Source of the DNA: Bacteroidia bacterium | Lineage (GTDB): Bacteria; Bacteroidota; Bacteroidia; Flavobacteriales; Flavobacteriaceae | Assembly (NCBI GenBank): GCA_030431695.1 | Contig: JAUIIU010000001.1 | Coordinates: forward strand, 124,001 to 188,000 | DNA: 64,000 nt | Reading direction: 5' to 3' | Part shown: positions 8,563 to 17,881 of the stretch, in pieces | Layout of the letters: every line of letters starts with the position of its first letter | Position numbering within the stretch: position 1 is the first letter of the stretch | Program-made: the position numbers and the translations under genes | The notes under the pieces: model-generated | Databases searched by the model: none | Told to the model about the DNA's origin: nothing | Seen by the model: the letters and a program-made list of their open reading frames with translations, nothing else

Positions 8563-9750
8563 ATGAAAACAGTAAACGATATAGATTTTAAAGATAAAAA
8601 AGTCCTGATAAGGGTAGATTTCAACGTTCCACTGAACGCGAAGATGGAGGTTACGGACGATACTCGAATCAGGGCGGCTAAACCCACTATCATCAGTGTA
8701 CTCGAAAAGGAAGGTAGCTGTATCCTTATGTCTCACCTGGGTCGCCCAAAGAACAGGGAAGAAGAGTTTTCGCTGAAACATATTGTGAAGTGTGCCACCG
8801 AGGTACTTGGAGTGCAGGTCAAGTTTGTAGAAGACTGTGTGGGTGAGAAAGTAGAAGAAGCTGTGGCCGAGCTACAACCCGGGGAGATCCTTTTACTGGA
8901 AAATCTTCGTTACCATGAGGAGGAAAAGTTGGGAGACTGGGAGTTCGCCAAAAAACTTGCTGATCTGGCCGATTATTATGTCAATGATGCCTTCGGAACG
9001 GCTCACAGGGCCCATGCCTCCACTGCTGTAATAGCCGATTTCTTTCCTGAAAACAAATGCTTCGGGCTGCTGCTCGCTTCCGAAGTTGAGAACCTGAACA
9101 AGGTGCTTACCACGGGCCAACCACCGGTAACCGCTATTATTGGGGGAGCCAAGGTCTCATCAAAGATCACAGTAATTGAAAATATCCTCGATAAGATCGA
9201 TCATCTGATCATAGGCGGAGGGATGGCTTTTACGTTTATTAAAGCCCAGGGTGGCGCAGTAGGGAGTTCCCTGGTTGAGGAAGACAAGCAGGATGTGGCG
9301 CTGGATATTCTGAAACAGGCAAAAGCTAAGAATGTTGAGGTTCATTTGCCTTCCGATGCGATTATTGCGGATAGTTTCAGTAATGAAGCTGCAACAGATA
9401 TCGCAGCAGTTAATAATATCCCGAACGGCTGGATGGGTCTGGACACCGGCCCGGAGACAAACCGTGTCTTTGCAGATGTGATTGGGCGATCGCAAACCAT
9501 ACTTTGGAACGGCCCGGTTGGAGTGTTCGAAATGGAAAATTTTGCCCAAGGCACGATAAAACTTGGCCTGGCCATTGCTGAAGCGACCGAGAATGGGGCT
9601 TATTCCCTCGTTGGAGGAGGAGATTCGGTGGCCGCTGTTAAGCGATTCCAACTGGATGACCGTGTTAGTTATGTCTCAACAGGAGGCGGAGCTATGCTGG
9701 AGATGCTTGAGGGCAAACAACTTCCCGGAATTGATGCATTACTGAAATAA
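8563..9750 (+). CDS. pgk: Phosphoglycerate kinase
   Basis: A 395-residue glycolytic and gluconeogenic enzyme that interconverts 1,3-bisphosphoglycerate plus ADP and 3-phosphoglycerate plus ATP in the cytoplasm. It shows the PGK signature KKVLIRVDFNVPL near residue 11, the MSHLGRPK substrate-binding block, LLENLRYHEEE, and NDAFGTAHRAHAST. The nucleotide-binding regions are GGAKVSSKI and, near the C-terminus, GGGDSVAAVKRF plus STGGGAMLEMLEGKQLPG. Length and motif order are normal. It is a single gene with its own promoter, divergent from holB. Confidence 0.98.
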   Translation: MKTVNDIDFKDKKVLIRVDFNVPLNAKMEVTDDTRIRAAKPTIISVLEKEGSCILMSHLGRPKNREEEFSLKHIVKCATEVLGVQVKFVEDCVGEKVEEAVAELQPGEILLLENLRYHEEEKLGDWEFAKKLADLADYYVNDAFGTAHRAHASTAVIADFFPENKCFGLLLASEVENLNKVLTTGQPPVTAIIGGAKVSSKITVIENILDKIDHLIIGGGMAFTFIKAQGGAVGSSLVEEDKQDVALDILKQAKAKNVEVHLPSDAIIADSFSNEAATDIAAVNNIPNGWMGLDTGPETNRVFADVIGRSQTILWNGPVGVFEMENFAQGTIKLGLAIAEATENGAYSLVGGGDSVAAVKRFQLDDRVSYVSTGGGAMLEMLEGKQLPGIDALLK

Positions 9751-9857
9751 ATGAGGAGTTCGAGCCGTTATTGCTGTTACGATGATGTTAAAAATTTGCC
9801 CAAATCACATCTTTCAGTAATTTTAAGCGTTTTTTCTCAAAGCCCTATCTAAAGAAC

Positions 9858-11438
9858 ATGAGACCTGCAATAATCTTCATATTAGCATTTTACTTCGGAA
9901 TAGTAACTATATCTGCCCAGGAAGGGGCACAATCCAAGGAGCTAAAAACTAAGACGGTACAGCGCACGGATTCGATCACGATCCCTGTGAAAGTGGGAGA
10001 CCTGACTCATAATACGCTGGTAACCAACGTCAAGGATACGGTTGTATTTGCGCTTGAAGACATGGAATCGGCTCGAATGATCGATAGCCTGTGGCTTAAG
10101 GAATTGTATGCTACCGGGAGATTCGATGAGATGTACGGGGCTATCCTAAATGAGGATTACGAACCGGTAGAATACGAAGAACTCCCTACGGAAGTATTAA
10201 AGCAAAGGCTTGCGGAATTAAACGCACGTACTCCCTTCAACGTTGAGTATAATCCTTCTCTCGAAAGCGTGATCAAAGGATACCTGAAGAACCGCAGGAA
10301 GACCATGGCCAGGCTCATGGCATTGAGCGACTACTACTTTCCGATGTTCGAAGAACACCTGGACAGGCACGGCCTGCCGCTCGAGATGAAATATCTTGCT
10401 ATTGTTGAATCGGCCCTGGATCCTCGGGCAAAGTCAAGAGTGGGTGCCACCGGCCTCTGGCAATTCATGTACAGTACCGGTAAGTTATTCGGACTGGAAG
10501 TGAATTCCTATGTAGATGAACGTTCAGACCCGATCATGGCTACAGATGCCGCCTGTCAATACCTGAAAAGCCTGGAAGAAAGCCTTGGCGACTGGGACCT
10601 TGCACTCGCCGCCTATAATTCCGGCCCCGGGAATGTTGCCAAAGCATTACGACGCGCGGGCGGACACAGAAATTACTGGAACATCCGTCACCATCTTCCG
10701 CGGGAAACAGCAGGGTATGTACCCGCATTCCTGGCCACCATGTATATATTCGAGTACGCTGAAGAGCACGGATTTAAGAGCAATGGTCCAAAATACCCTT
10801 ATATAGCGACAGATACTGTACGAGTTAAGAACATGATCGCGTTGGAGCATGTAGCTAAGGTGACCAACCTCGACCTTGAGGAATTGACCTTTTTAAATCC
10901 ATCATACAAGAACGCCATAATCCCGGTAGTTAAAGATGAAAAGTATATGCTTCGTCTTCCGGTAGATGCCATGGGGAAATTCGTGGCAAATGAAGAGGCG
11001 GTTTATGCCTACGCCAAGGCGGAATTCGACCAAAGAGAGAAGGCACTTCCTCAGTTTTTCGAACAATCGGATCGTATCCGCTACAGGGTGCGAAGCGGCG
11101 ACTACCTTGGAAAGATTGCCAACAAATACGGGGTAACTGTTAGCCAGATCAAGCGATGGAACGGACTGAGGAGCAATCGCCTCAGGATCGGACAAAGACT
11201 TACCATTCACCCAAGGCGGAATGCACCTTCCAAAACGACATCATCATCGTCTTCTGCTGCATCGGCGGAAAACTCCACTAACAAGGACGTTCACACTTAC
11301 ACCGTCAAAAGTGGTGACTCGCTCTGGAGCATTTCCCAAAAATTTCCCGGTGTTAGCGTGGAAAATATCAGAAAATGGAACGATATTAGCGGTAATAAGT
11401 TGAAACCGGGGATGAAACTTAAGATCCAGAAAGGATAA
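9858..11438 (+). CDS. MltD-like lytic transglycosylase with two LysM domains
   Basis: A 526-residue secreted murein hydrolase that cleaves glycan strands to 1,6-anhydro-muropeptides. A signal peptide (residues 1-20) ends at SAQ. The SLT domain (about 165-290) has the catalytic Glu184 in AIVESALDPRAKS, then GLWQFMYSTGKLFGL and the AAYNSGPGNVAKALRRAGG block typical of family 1 transglycosylases. Two LysM peptidoglycan-binding repeats follow, at about 407-452 (YRVRSGDYLGKIANKYGV) and 478-524 (YTVKSGDSLWSISQKF), separated by a Ser-rich linker. This is the MltD arrangement. It is followed after 18 bases by a DUF4837 lipoprotein and may share its transcript. Confidence 0.92.
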   Translation: MRPAIIFILAFYFGIVTISAQEGAQSKELKTKTVQRTDSITIPVKVGDLTHNTLVTNVKDTVVFALEDMESARMIDSLWLKELYATGRFDEMYGAILNEDYEPVEYEELPTEVLKQRLAELNARTPFNVEYNPSLESVIKGYLKNRRKTMARLMALSDYYFPMFEEHLDRHGLPLEMKYLAIVESALDPRAKSRVGATGLWQFMYSTGKLFGLEVNSYVDERSDPIMATDAACQYLKSLEESLGDWDLALAAYNSGPGNVAKALRRAGGHRNYWNIRHHLPRETAGYVPAFLATMYIFEYAEEHGFKSNGPKYPYIATDTVRVKNMIALEHVAKVTNLDLEELTFLNPSYKNAIIPVVKDEKYMLRLPVDAMGKFVANEEAVYAYAKAEFDQREKALPQFFEQSDRIRYRVRSGDYLGKIANKYGVTVSQIKRWNGLRSNRLRIGQRLTIHPRRNAPSKTTSSSSSAASAENSTNKDVHTYTVKSGDSLWSISQKFPGVSVENIRKWNDISGNKLKPGMKLKIQKG

Positions 11439-11456
11439 TCCCGAAAATTTTATCGG

Positions 11457-12431
11457 ATGAAATTTATACGCTACGCCTTTATCGGGTTGCTTTTGGTATT
11501 TACCTCCTGTGAGAATTCGGGAGAGCAAAAACCCTATTTGCTGAAGTCGCTTGGGAACATTAACACCTTGCAGGTGATCATTGAGAATGATCTTTGGAAC
11601 GGGGAAGTTGGAGAGGAGATCCGCAATTATTTTGCCGCTCCAGTTGACGGCCTGCCACAGGACGAACCGCTGTTCTCCATGAACCAAATGCCTCCTTCAA
11701 CTTATACAGATTTTGCCAGGAAATACAGGACCTTCCTTCATGTTACCATAGGAGATACCACAGGCGTCGCCATTAAGAATAATCCATACGCCAAGCCTCA
11801 AACCGGGGCCTTTATTGTTGGGAAGGATGCAGCTGATATCAAAAGACTGTTAGAAAAGAATTACCAGCAGATCATATCTGCCTTCAAGGCTTCGGAATTA
11901 ATAGAGAAGCAGCGCAGAATAAAGATATCCCTGAAAAAAACAGATTCTCTGAAGAAATTCTTTGGAATAAACATGAAAATACCATCTGCCTATCGTTCTG
12001 CAACTGAGAATGAAGATTTTATCTGGTACCGAAAGCCTTTGAAATCCGGTGAGACCAACATTATTGTTTATGAAGTGCCTTTGGGAATGATTCGTAGCGA
12101 CAGCACAAGTGTGGGCGATATCATCCAGATCCGGGACTCGATAGGCGGGGACCTGGTACCCGTTGAAGAAGGAGGGCGTTTCATCACTGAAGCTGCCTAC
12201 GCACCGTATATTTTCAGGACCAAGATAGACGATCATTTTGCCTATGAAACAAAGGGAATTTGGGAAGTAAAGACGCAGTTTATGGGCGGTCCGTTCATTA
12301 ACTATGCGCTGCGTGATTCGGTAAATAACCGCTATGTCATATTGGAGGGATTTGTGTATGCCCCCGCTACCAGTAAGCGGGATCTTCAGTTCGAGCTGGA
12401 AGCGATCTTGCGGTCGGCGACTTTTCAATAA
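11457..12431 (+). CDS. DUF4837 family lipoprotein
   Basis: A 324-residue predicted lipoprotein. The signal peptide ends in a lipobox, VFTSC, with Cys19 as the expected lipidated residue. The mature part resembles DUF4837, a Bacteroidota family of unknown function; the segment SLGNINTLQVIIENDLWNG after the signal is characteristic. I see no catalytic motif. It sits directly after the MltD-like gene and before a convergently placed tatA, so a cell-wall-related role is possible but only by context. Confidence 0.8.
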   Translation: MKFIRYAFIGLLLVFTSCENSGEQKPYLLKSLGNINTLQVIIENDLWNGEVGEEIRNYFAAPVDGLPQDEPLFSMNQMPPSTYTDFARKYRTFLHVTIGDTTGVAIKNNPYAKPQTGAFIVGKDAADIKRLLEKNYQQIISAFKASELIEKQRRIKISLKKTDSLKKFFGINMKIPSAYRSATENEDFIWYRKPLKSGETNIIVYEVPLGMIRSDSTSVGDIIQIRDSIGGDLVPVEEGGRFITEAAYAPYIFRTKIDDHFAYETKGIWEVKTQFMGGPFINYALRDSVNNRYVILEGFVYAPATSKRDLQFELEAILRSATFQ

Positions 12432-12432
12432 T

Positions 12433-12463
12433 AAAAAAACCGGGAAGCAAAAACTACCCGGTT
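12433..12463 (-). terminator. Intrinsic terminator of tatA
   Basis: AACCGGG (12438-12444) pairs with CCCGGTT (12457-12463) around a 12-base loop. Read on the reverse strand, the hairpin is followed by a run of seven T, giving a Rho-independent terminator for tatA. On the forward strand the 3' flank is not U-rich, so it would stop the upstream lipoprotein transcript less well. Confidence 0.8.
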
Positions 12464-12485
12464 GATCTATACTAAATATTAGAAG

Positions 12486-12668
12486 TTATTCTTCTATTTT
12501 CTTGTCTTTGGGATCTTCTTTCGACGCATCCTTGAATTCTTTGATACCACTTCCCAGACCGCGCATCAGTTCCGGGATCTTTCTTCCACCAAAGAGAAGT
12601 AAAACGATCAATACTATAAGTACAATTTGCCACGGGCCGATTGCAAGGGGTAAAAGTAGTGCAGTCAT
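12486..12668 (-). CDS. tatA: Sec-independent translocase subunit TatA/TatE
   Basis: A 60-residue TatA-family protein that forms the pore-like component of the twin-arginine pathway, exporting folded proteins across the inner membrane. The sequence from [14 protein letters not shown] shows the single N-terminal transmembrane helix with [19 protein letters not shown], including the hallmark FGG hinge, then an amphipathic helix ([12 protein letters not shown]) and a charged tail. The frame stays open 16 codons upstream, but a promoter at 12688-12716 sits there, so ATG at 12668 is the start. tatC is not in this window. Confidence 0.93.
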   Translation of the reverse strand: MTALLLPLAIGPWQIVLIVLIVLLLFGGRKIPELMRGLGSGIKEFKDASKEDPKDKKIEE

Positions 12669-12687
12669 CTTTAAGAAATTTATAAGA

Positions 12688-12716
12688 CAAAGGTAACAAG
12701 AATTCCTTAGATACAA
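12688..12716 (-). promoter_or_regulatory. tatA promoter (TTG-N17/18-TACCTTTG)
   Basis: On the reverse strand a TTG (12714-12716) is followed 18 bases later by TACCTTTG (12688-12695), a good match to the Bacteroidota housekeeping promoter. It lies 20 bases upstream of the chosen tatA ATG and supports that start. Confidence 0.65.
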
Positions 12717-12757
12717 CGTTTTCAGGGTAAGTTTAGCATACTCGATAGGGGTTTATT

Positions 12758-12765
12758 TATATTTG
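12758..12765 (+). promoter_or_regulatory. Putative -7 box for the M23 peptidase gene (TATATTTG)
   Basis: TATATTTG matches TAnnTTTG and ends 21 bases before the ATG at 12787. It overlaps an alternative in-frame TTG at 12763, which argues that the longer form of the protein is not made. Confidence 0.55.
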
Positions 12766-12786
12766 CAATCCAGGAACAGGGACGAA

Positions 12787-13653
12787 ATGGCCGAGAAGAA
12801 GAAACGAACAGGAAGAATTAAGAAAAAACTGCTGCACAAGTATCGGCTGGTGGTACTCAACGAGGACACTTTCGAAGAGAGGTTCTCATTCAAACTCAAC
12901 CGGCTTAACGTATTTGTATTCAGTACGATATTTGCTGTATTCCTTATCGCAATAACGACCCTGCTGATCGCTTTCACGCCGCTTCGCGAGTATATTCCCG
13001 GATATTCTTCTACCGCACTGAAGCAAAAGGCAACAGATCTGACGTATAAAACAGACTCCCTGCAACAGGTAATTAGTGTTAATGAGAGCTATCTGGCCTC
13101 CATCCGCAAAGTCCTGTCCGGGGATGTTAAAACAGTGGAATTCAACAAGGACTCTGTACTGGAATTGGCGAGCATTCGACCTTCTGAAGTAAATTTTTCT
13201 CCCTCAAGGGAGGATTCGCTTCTGAGAGAAAAGGTGCTGAGAGAAGATAAGTACAATCCGTTAATAGATTCGGAGTCCAGGACAATCGTACTATTCCCAC
13301 CTGTAAAGGGAACCGTTTCCGAAGCATACAATCCGAAGGAAAAACATTACGCCATAGATATTGTCACCGCCAAGGACGCACCTGTGAAAGCCACTGCCGA
13401 CGGCACCGTCATTTTTGCCGAATGGACCGCCGAAACAGGCTATGTGATCATCCTGGAACACAAGAACAGCCTGATCTCCGTATACAAGCACAATGCTTCC
13501 CTTGCCAAAGAGCAGGGTGAGTTGGTAAAGGCAGGGGAAGTGATCGCAACCGCTGGAAATACGGGGGAACTTTCCACCGGACCCCATCTGCATTTTGAGA
13601 TCTGGAGTGAGGGATACCCTATCGATCCTGCAAATTTTATAGATTTCGACTAG
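12787..13653 (+). CDS. M23 family (LytM) metallopeptidase, membrane-anchored
   Basis: A 288-residue predicted peptidoglycan endopeptidase. A basic cytoplasmic N-terminus (KKKRTGRIKKKLLHKYR) precedes one transmembrane helix at about residues 40-65, then a coiled-coil-like linker, then a C-terminal LytM domain. All metal and catalytic positions appear intact: HYAID (His187, Asp191), YKHNAS (His235), and the HxH motif GPHLHFEIW (His267, His269), with ATADGTVIFAEW between them. It is therefore probably an active zinc endopeptidase, in contrast to the EnvC-like protein at 60.4 kb. The GH3-family gene begins 3 bases after its stop, so the two are co-transcribed. Confidence 0.9.
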   Translation: MAEKKKRTGRIKKKLLHKYRLVVLNEDTFEERFSFKLNRLNVFVFSTIFAVFLIAITTLLIAFTPLREYIPGYSSTALKQKATDLTYKTDSLQQVISVNESYLASIRKVLSGDVKTVEFNKDSVLELASIRPSEVNFSPSREDSLLREKVLREDKYNPLIDSESRTIVLFPPVKGTVSEAYNPKEKHYAIDIVTAKDAPVKATADGTVIFAEWTAETGYVIILEHKNSLISVYKHNASLAKEQGELVKAGEVIATAGNTGELSTGPHLHFEIWSEGYPIDPANFIDFD

Positions 13654-13655
13654 CC

Positions 13656-15152
13656 ATGACACTAAAAGCTGTTGCCGCCAGGATATTTGCCACCAGGATA
13701 GCTAAACGCAATAAACGGTGGTCGTCCAAGCCTGTTGAGACCCAGCGGAGAGTGTTTCAATCACTTATTAAGCAAGGTACGAAGACCCATTTCGGAAAAG
13801 ACCATGGGTTTGATGAGATACGCACCCACCAGGATTTTGTTAAACGCGTACCTATAAGGGATTACGAGGGATTAAGGGACTATGTGGACCGAATGGTCGC
13901 AGGCGAACCGGATATACTCTGGCCGGGAAAACCACTTTACTTTGCCAAGACATCGGGCACAACTTCGGGGGCTAAATTCATTCCACTTACGAAGGATTCC
14001 ATGCCTGCTCATATACGGGCGGCACGTGATGCCATACTCACCTACATACACGAAACAGGCAGCTCGGAGTTTGTTAACGGAAAAATGATCTTCCTCCAGG
14101 GAAATCCCGGCCTCAAGGAGAAGAACGGGATCAAATTGGGAAGATTGTCGGGTATCGTGGCGCACTACGTGCCGGGTTACCTTCAGAAGAATCGCCTTCC
14201 AAGCTGGGAAACAAACTGTATTGAAGACTGGGAGACCAAGGTTGATGCAATCGTTGAAGAGACCATAAAGGAGGATATGACGGTGATCAGCGGTATTCCT
14301 TCCTGGGTTCAAATGTACTTCGAGAGATTGATCGAGGCCTCGGGGAAGAAAGTGGGGGAATTGTTCCAAAATTTCAACCTGTTCATCTACGGAGGAGTGA
14401 ATTACGAACCATATCGCTCCAAGTTTGAGGCTCTTATCGGCAGAAAGGTTGATAGTATAGAGTTGTATCCTGCCAGCGAAGGATTCTTTGCCTACCAGGA
14501 TAAGCAGGACGAGCGCGGGATGTTGTTATTGCTGAATTCAGGGATGTTCTATGAGTTTGTTGAGGCCAGCCGATTCTTCGATGAGGATCCGCCTAGACTC
14601 ACGATCTCCGAAGTGGAAACAGGAGTCAACTATGTCATGATCATTTCCACCAACGCCGGATTGTGGGGATATAATATAGGCGATACCATACAGTTCACCT
14701 CCACAGACCCTTATCGAGTGATCGTTTCAGGCAGGATCAAGCATTTTATCTCGGCATTTGGCGAACACGTAATAGGAAAAGAGGTAGAACAGGCGATGCA
14801 GTCTGCTATGGAAGAGCACAACTTCAGTATTACGGAGTTCACGGTTGCGCCTCAAACAAACCCGGGCGTAGGTCAGCTACCCTATCATGAGTGGCTGGTC
14901 GAGTTCGACAAACCCCCGGAGGATCTGAATGTTGTTGCCGGAAGTATCGATCGCCACATGCAGGCCCAGAACAGCTATTATTTCGATCTTATCGCCGGCA
15001 AGATATTGCAACCGCTTCAGATTAAATCCCTCGAAAAAGGCAGCTTCAACTTACTGATGAAACAACAGGGTAAGCTTGGTGGGCAGAATAAGGTGCCAAG
15101 GCTGTCCAATGATCGTAAAATTGCAGATGGCTTGTACAATTTACAACCATAA
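13656..15152 (+). CDS. GH3 auxin-responsive promoter family (acyl-adenylate-forming) protein
   Basis: A 498-residue protein of the GH3 family in the ANL superfamily of adenylate-forming enzymes. Plant GH3 proteins conjugate amino acids to acyl acids such as jasmonate and auxin; the substrate of bacterial members is unknown. The ATP-binding signature AKTSGTTSGAKFIPLT lies near residue 100. ELYPASEGFFAYQ near 270 corresponds to the second adenylate motif, and NAGLWGYNIGDTIQFTS with GRIKHFISAFGEH around 365 to the conserved Gly-Asp block. The length is shorter than plant members, as is common in Bacteroidota. It follows the M23 peptidase by 3 bases. The native substrate cannot be inferred from context. 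Confidence 0.88.
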   Translation: MTLKAVAARIFATRIAKRNKRWSSKPVETQRRVFQSLIKQGTKTHFGKDHGFDEIRTHQDFVKRVPIRDYEGLRDYVDRMVAGEPDILWPGKPLYFAKTSGTTSGAKFIPLTKDSMPAHIRAARDAILTYIHETGSSEFVNGKMIFLQGNPGLKEKNGIKLGRLSGIVAHYVPGYLQKNRLPSWETNCIEDWETKVDAIVEETIKEDMTVISGIPSWVQMYFERLIEASGKKVGELFQNFNLFIYGGVNYEPYRSKFEALIGRKVDSIELYPASEGFFAYQDKQDERGMLLLLNSGMFYEFVEASRFFDEDPPRLTISEVETGVNYVMIISTNAGLWGYNIGDTIQFTSTDPYRVIVSGRIKHFISAFGEHVIGKEVEQAMQSAMEEHNFSITEFTVAPQTNPGVGQLPYHEWLVEFDKPPEDLNVVAGSIDRHMQAQNSYYFDLIAGKILQPLQIKSLEKGSFNLLMKQQGKLGGQNKVPRLSNDRKIADGLYNLQP

Positions 15153-15160
15153 ATAAGTGC

Positions 15161-15168
15161 TATCTTTG
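15161..15168 (+). promoter_or_regulatory. Putative -7 box (TATCTTTG) before the 15.2 kb gene
   Basis: TATCTTTG is an exact TAnnTTTG, only 7 bases before the ATG at 15176, so the predicted transcript has an extremely short leader or none. It could drive the 15.2 kb gene and, by read-through, the rml genes, whose upstream gap is just 14 bases. Confidence 0.5.
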
Positions 15169-15175
15169 CACGCAA

Positions 15176-16846
15176 ATGAGCCCATTGACAGCCCATAAAC
15201 GAACGAGAGCACAGGAGAGTTCAGGAGCCATTGAACGGATGTACATCACCATGAGGCATTTGTTCAACAGGGGATTCTATAAACCTATGGGAATTTCCGG
15301 AGAAACCCTTCGTGAATCGCTGTTAATTCTAAGTCCTGAGATATATGGATCTATTACTGAAGAGAAGATCGAACTCGAAGGACTATTGTATGTAATAGAC
15401 AGGCTTCCTTATGGGATCGAAGAGTGCCGCTTCATCAATCTGACTTCAGACGAAGGGTACAAAAACTCACATTTCAAACCGATCATCCCTGCCAAAAGAC
15501 GCCGAAACTGCTACCGTATCGACGAGGAGCAGATGAATATTGAGATCACCAGGGGTAGGTCGGAAATTTACGATATACTCACTCACCTGACCTTCCTGTA
15601 CATCGAATCCCACAAGATCATGAAGCAGGTGATGATCAATGAGGCGGGAGACGTGATCCGGGATTGGAAGAAGCTGGAGGAGGCGGTAACCGTGAAAAAA
15701 GAGCTTTCTCAAAAAGACAAGGAGATCGCCCTCACCCACACGGCAAACTTCCTGGGAAGGACCTTCGAGGAGGTCAATGCCATCTATCCGCTCTTTGAAT
15801 GTGCGGAGATAAAGAACAGGTTCCTCAACATCATCTATTACCTCGGAAAGCTTGCCATGGAGGAGGTTATGACCGACACCCAGAGATTGATCACCTTCAG
15901 CCCTGTGCTCCGAGAGAGGCTGGGGCATCATATTCATGGTGAGCAGTGGGCCAGGAAGGTAAAACAAACCCTTAAGGATAAAGGTTTGCTTCAGCGGCCA
16001 TTGCACATCATCAGTGCGAATATGCACAGCGTACTGAACAGCCTGTTCGCGGCTAAGGCGCTTACAACCGAATTCAAGAACACCGAGGCCATTGCCATCT
16101 ACGAAAAGCTGAGCGACTCTCGGAGTCTGAAGCTTCAGCAAAAAGTAAAGAAGTACGCCCTCGCCAATGGATTGACCTACATTGAGGACGATTCCGGGGC
16201 CAATATCAACGTTCAGATCTTTGATTCGGCCTTCTTCTATGAGCCCGCAGTAGAACTTCCCACTGAGGATATGCCTGTGATCGTGGTGATGGACTATGCA
16301 TTTGGGGAACAAGCTTACGAGACCATGGATGAGCTCCTGAAGCCGCTAAATTCAGAAGGAAAACGAGAATTTCTGAATGTTGAATCCATCTCGATAATGG
16401 GAAAAGCCGGTATTCTTAGTGGTAAGAAAGGGGATATCATGATACCTACGGCGCATGTTTTCGAAGGAACAGCAGATAATTACCCATTTAAGAACAAACT
16501 AAAGAAATCGCATTTCGATGATATCAGCATAGATGTTTGTACGGGAACCATGATCACCGTACTCGGAACCTCTCTGCAGAACAGGGATATACTTAAGTTC
16601 TTCCACAACTCCACCTGGGATGTGATCGGGCTGGAAATGGAAGGAGCACATTACCAGAAGGCAATACAATCGGCTTCGAAGATCAGGGGAAGTATCAGTC
16701 CGAAAGTAGCTGTACGCTATGCGTATTATGCCTCGGACAACCCTCTGGAAACCGGAAGCACTCTGGCCCAGGGAGGACTGGGGACTGCAGGGGTTAAACC
16801 GACCTATGCGATCACTGAAAAAATGTTAAATCAGATTTTAGCCTAA
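15176..16846 (+). CDS. DUF6909-type protein with a nucleoside-phosphorylase-like C-terminal domain
   Basis: A 556-residue cytoplasmic protein with no signal or membrane segments. I recognise it as a conserved Bacteroidota protein that databases tend to list as DUF6909, with no assigned function. The N-terminal ~260 residues are helical and unrecognised. The C-terminal half shows a succession of motifs resembling the MTA/SAH nucleosidase-purine phosphorylase fold: SIMGKAGILSGKKGDIMIP (about 405-423), GLEMEGAHYQKA (about 485-496, with the Met-Glu pair that normally binds ribose), and VAVRYAYYASDNP (about 511-524, resembling the R..SD element carrying the catalytic Asp). This suggests an N-ribosyl hydrolase or phosphorylase, perhaps comparable in layout to AMP nucleosidase. 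That is inference from motifs only. Confidence 0.7.
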   Translation: MSPLTAHKRTRAQESSGAIERMYITMRHLFNRGFYKPMGISGETLRESLLILSPEIYGSITEEKIELEGLLYVIDRLPYGIEECRFINLTSDEGYKNSHFKPIIPAKRRRNCYRIDEEQMNIEITRGRSEIYDILTHLTFLYIESHKIMKQVMINEAGDVIRDWKKLEEAVTVKKELSQKDKEIALTHTANFLGRTFEEVNAIYPLFECAEIKNRFLNIIYYLGKLAMEEVMTDTQRLITFSPVLRERLGHHIHGEQWARKVKQTLKDKGLLQRPLHIISANMHSVLNSLFAAKALTTEFKNTEAIAIYEKLSDSRSLKLQQKVKKYALANGLTYIEDDSGANINVQIFDSAFFYEPAVELPTEDMPVIVVMDYAFGEQAYETMDELLKPLNSEGKREFLNVESISIMGKAGILSGKKGDIMIPTAHVFEGTADNYPFKNKLKKSHFDDISIDVCTGTMITVLGTSLQNRDILKFFHNSTWDVIGLEMEGAHYQKAIQSASKIRGSISPKVAVRYAYYASDNPLETGSTLAQGGLGTAGVKPTYAITEKMLNQILA

Positions 16847-16860
16847 TCTAAAAATTTATT

Positions 16861-17880
16861 TTGAGAAACGATAATATACTGATTACCGGGGGCGCAGGGT
16901 TCATAGGATCCAACTATGTGGCATATTTGATGGAATCCACAAAAGCCAACGTATATGTGCTGGACAAGCTTACATATGCGGGTGATATGCGGAACCTGGA
17001 ATCGGTTTCTGCCCTTCCCAATTGTCATTTCATACAGGGGGATATCTGCGACAAGGATTTTTTAGGAGAAATGTTTACGAAACACCAGTTTGACCAGGTG
17101 GTGCATTTTGCCGCGGAGTCACACGTGGATAATTCGATAAGCGGACCAGCCGCATTCATAGAAACGAATATCGTGGGCACATTTAACCTGCTACAGGCCG
17201 CGTATACTACCTGGATGGAAGGCCCGGGCAAAACGAAACCCGGATTTGAGCACGCTCGCTTTCTGCATGTGTCTACAGATGAAGTATACGGCACACTGGG
17301 GGAAACCGGTCTTTTTACTGAAACCACTCCATATGCCCCGAACAGTCCCTATAGCGCATCCAAGGCGTCATCCGATTTTATCGTGCGGAGTTACTTTCAT
17401 ACCTATCAGTTGCCTGTTGTCACCACAAATTGCTCGAACAATTACGGTCCGAACCAACACAAGGAAAAACTAATCCCCACCATCATTCGCAAAGCACTTA
17501 CTCGTGAACCTATACCTATCTACGGTGACGGCACCAACGTGAGAGACTGGCTTTATGTCCTGGATCATTGTAAAGGGATCAAGCTGGCGGTTGAAACGGG
17601 TAAATTGGGGGAAACCTATAACATTGGAGGGCGAAATGAGCGACAGAACATCTATATTGCAGAGAAGATCTGTGAGATCCTTGATGAGTTGGAACCTTCA
17701 GAATCCCCATACAAGGATCAGATCACTTATGTCACCGACCGTCCGGGGCACGATTTCAGGTATGCGATAGACGCATCAAAAATTGAAGACGAATTAGGCT
17801 GGAAGGCCGATGAGAACTTTGAAACAGGGATCACCAAGACCATAGCGTGGTACCTTGAACACCGAGAAAGACTACATTGA
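16861..17880 (+). CDS. rfbB: dTDP-glucose 4,6-dehydratase
   Basis: RmlB, 339 residues, converts dTDP-D-glucose to dTDP-4-keto-6-deoxy-D-glucose with bound NAD+, the second step of dTDP-L-rhamnose synthesis. It shows the Rossmann motif [35 protein letters not shown] (Asp/Glu of the active site) and the catalytic [18 protein letters not shown] and [10 protein letters not shown] are also typical. The start is a TTG at 16861, 14 bases after the preceding stop; no ATG or GTG is available upstream in frame. It opens the polysaccharide locus and is followed by rfbA after one base. Confidence 0.97.
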   Translation: MRNDNILITGGAGFIGSNYVAYLMESTKANVYVLDKLTYAGDMRNLESVSALPNCHFIQGDICDKDFLGEMFTKHQFDQVVHFAAESHVDNSISGPAAFIETNIVGTFNLLQAAYTTWMEGPGKTKPGFEHARFLHVSTDEVYGTLGETGLFTETTPYAPNSPYSASKASSDFIVRSYFHTYQLPVVTTNCSNNYGPNQHKEKLIPTIIRKALTREPIPIYGDGTNVRDWLYVLDHCKGIKLAVETGKLGETYNIGGRNERQNIYIAEKICEILDELEPSESPYKDQITYVTDRPGHDFRYAIDASKIEDELGWKADENFETGITKTIAWYLEHRERLH

Positions 17881-17881
17881 T

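Noticed and set aside
12763-12786. TTG start 24 bases upstream for the M23 peptidase
   Set aside because: It lies within the -7 promoter box (12758-12765); ATG at 12787 follows a purine-rich sequence.
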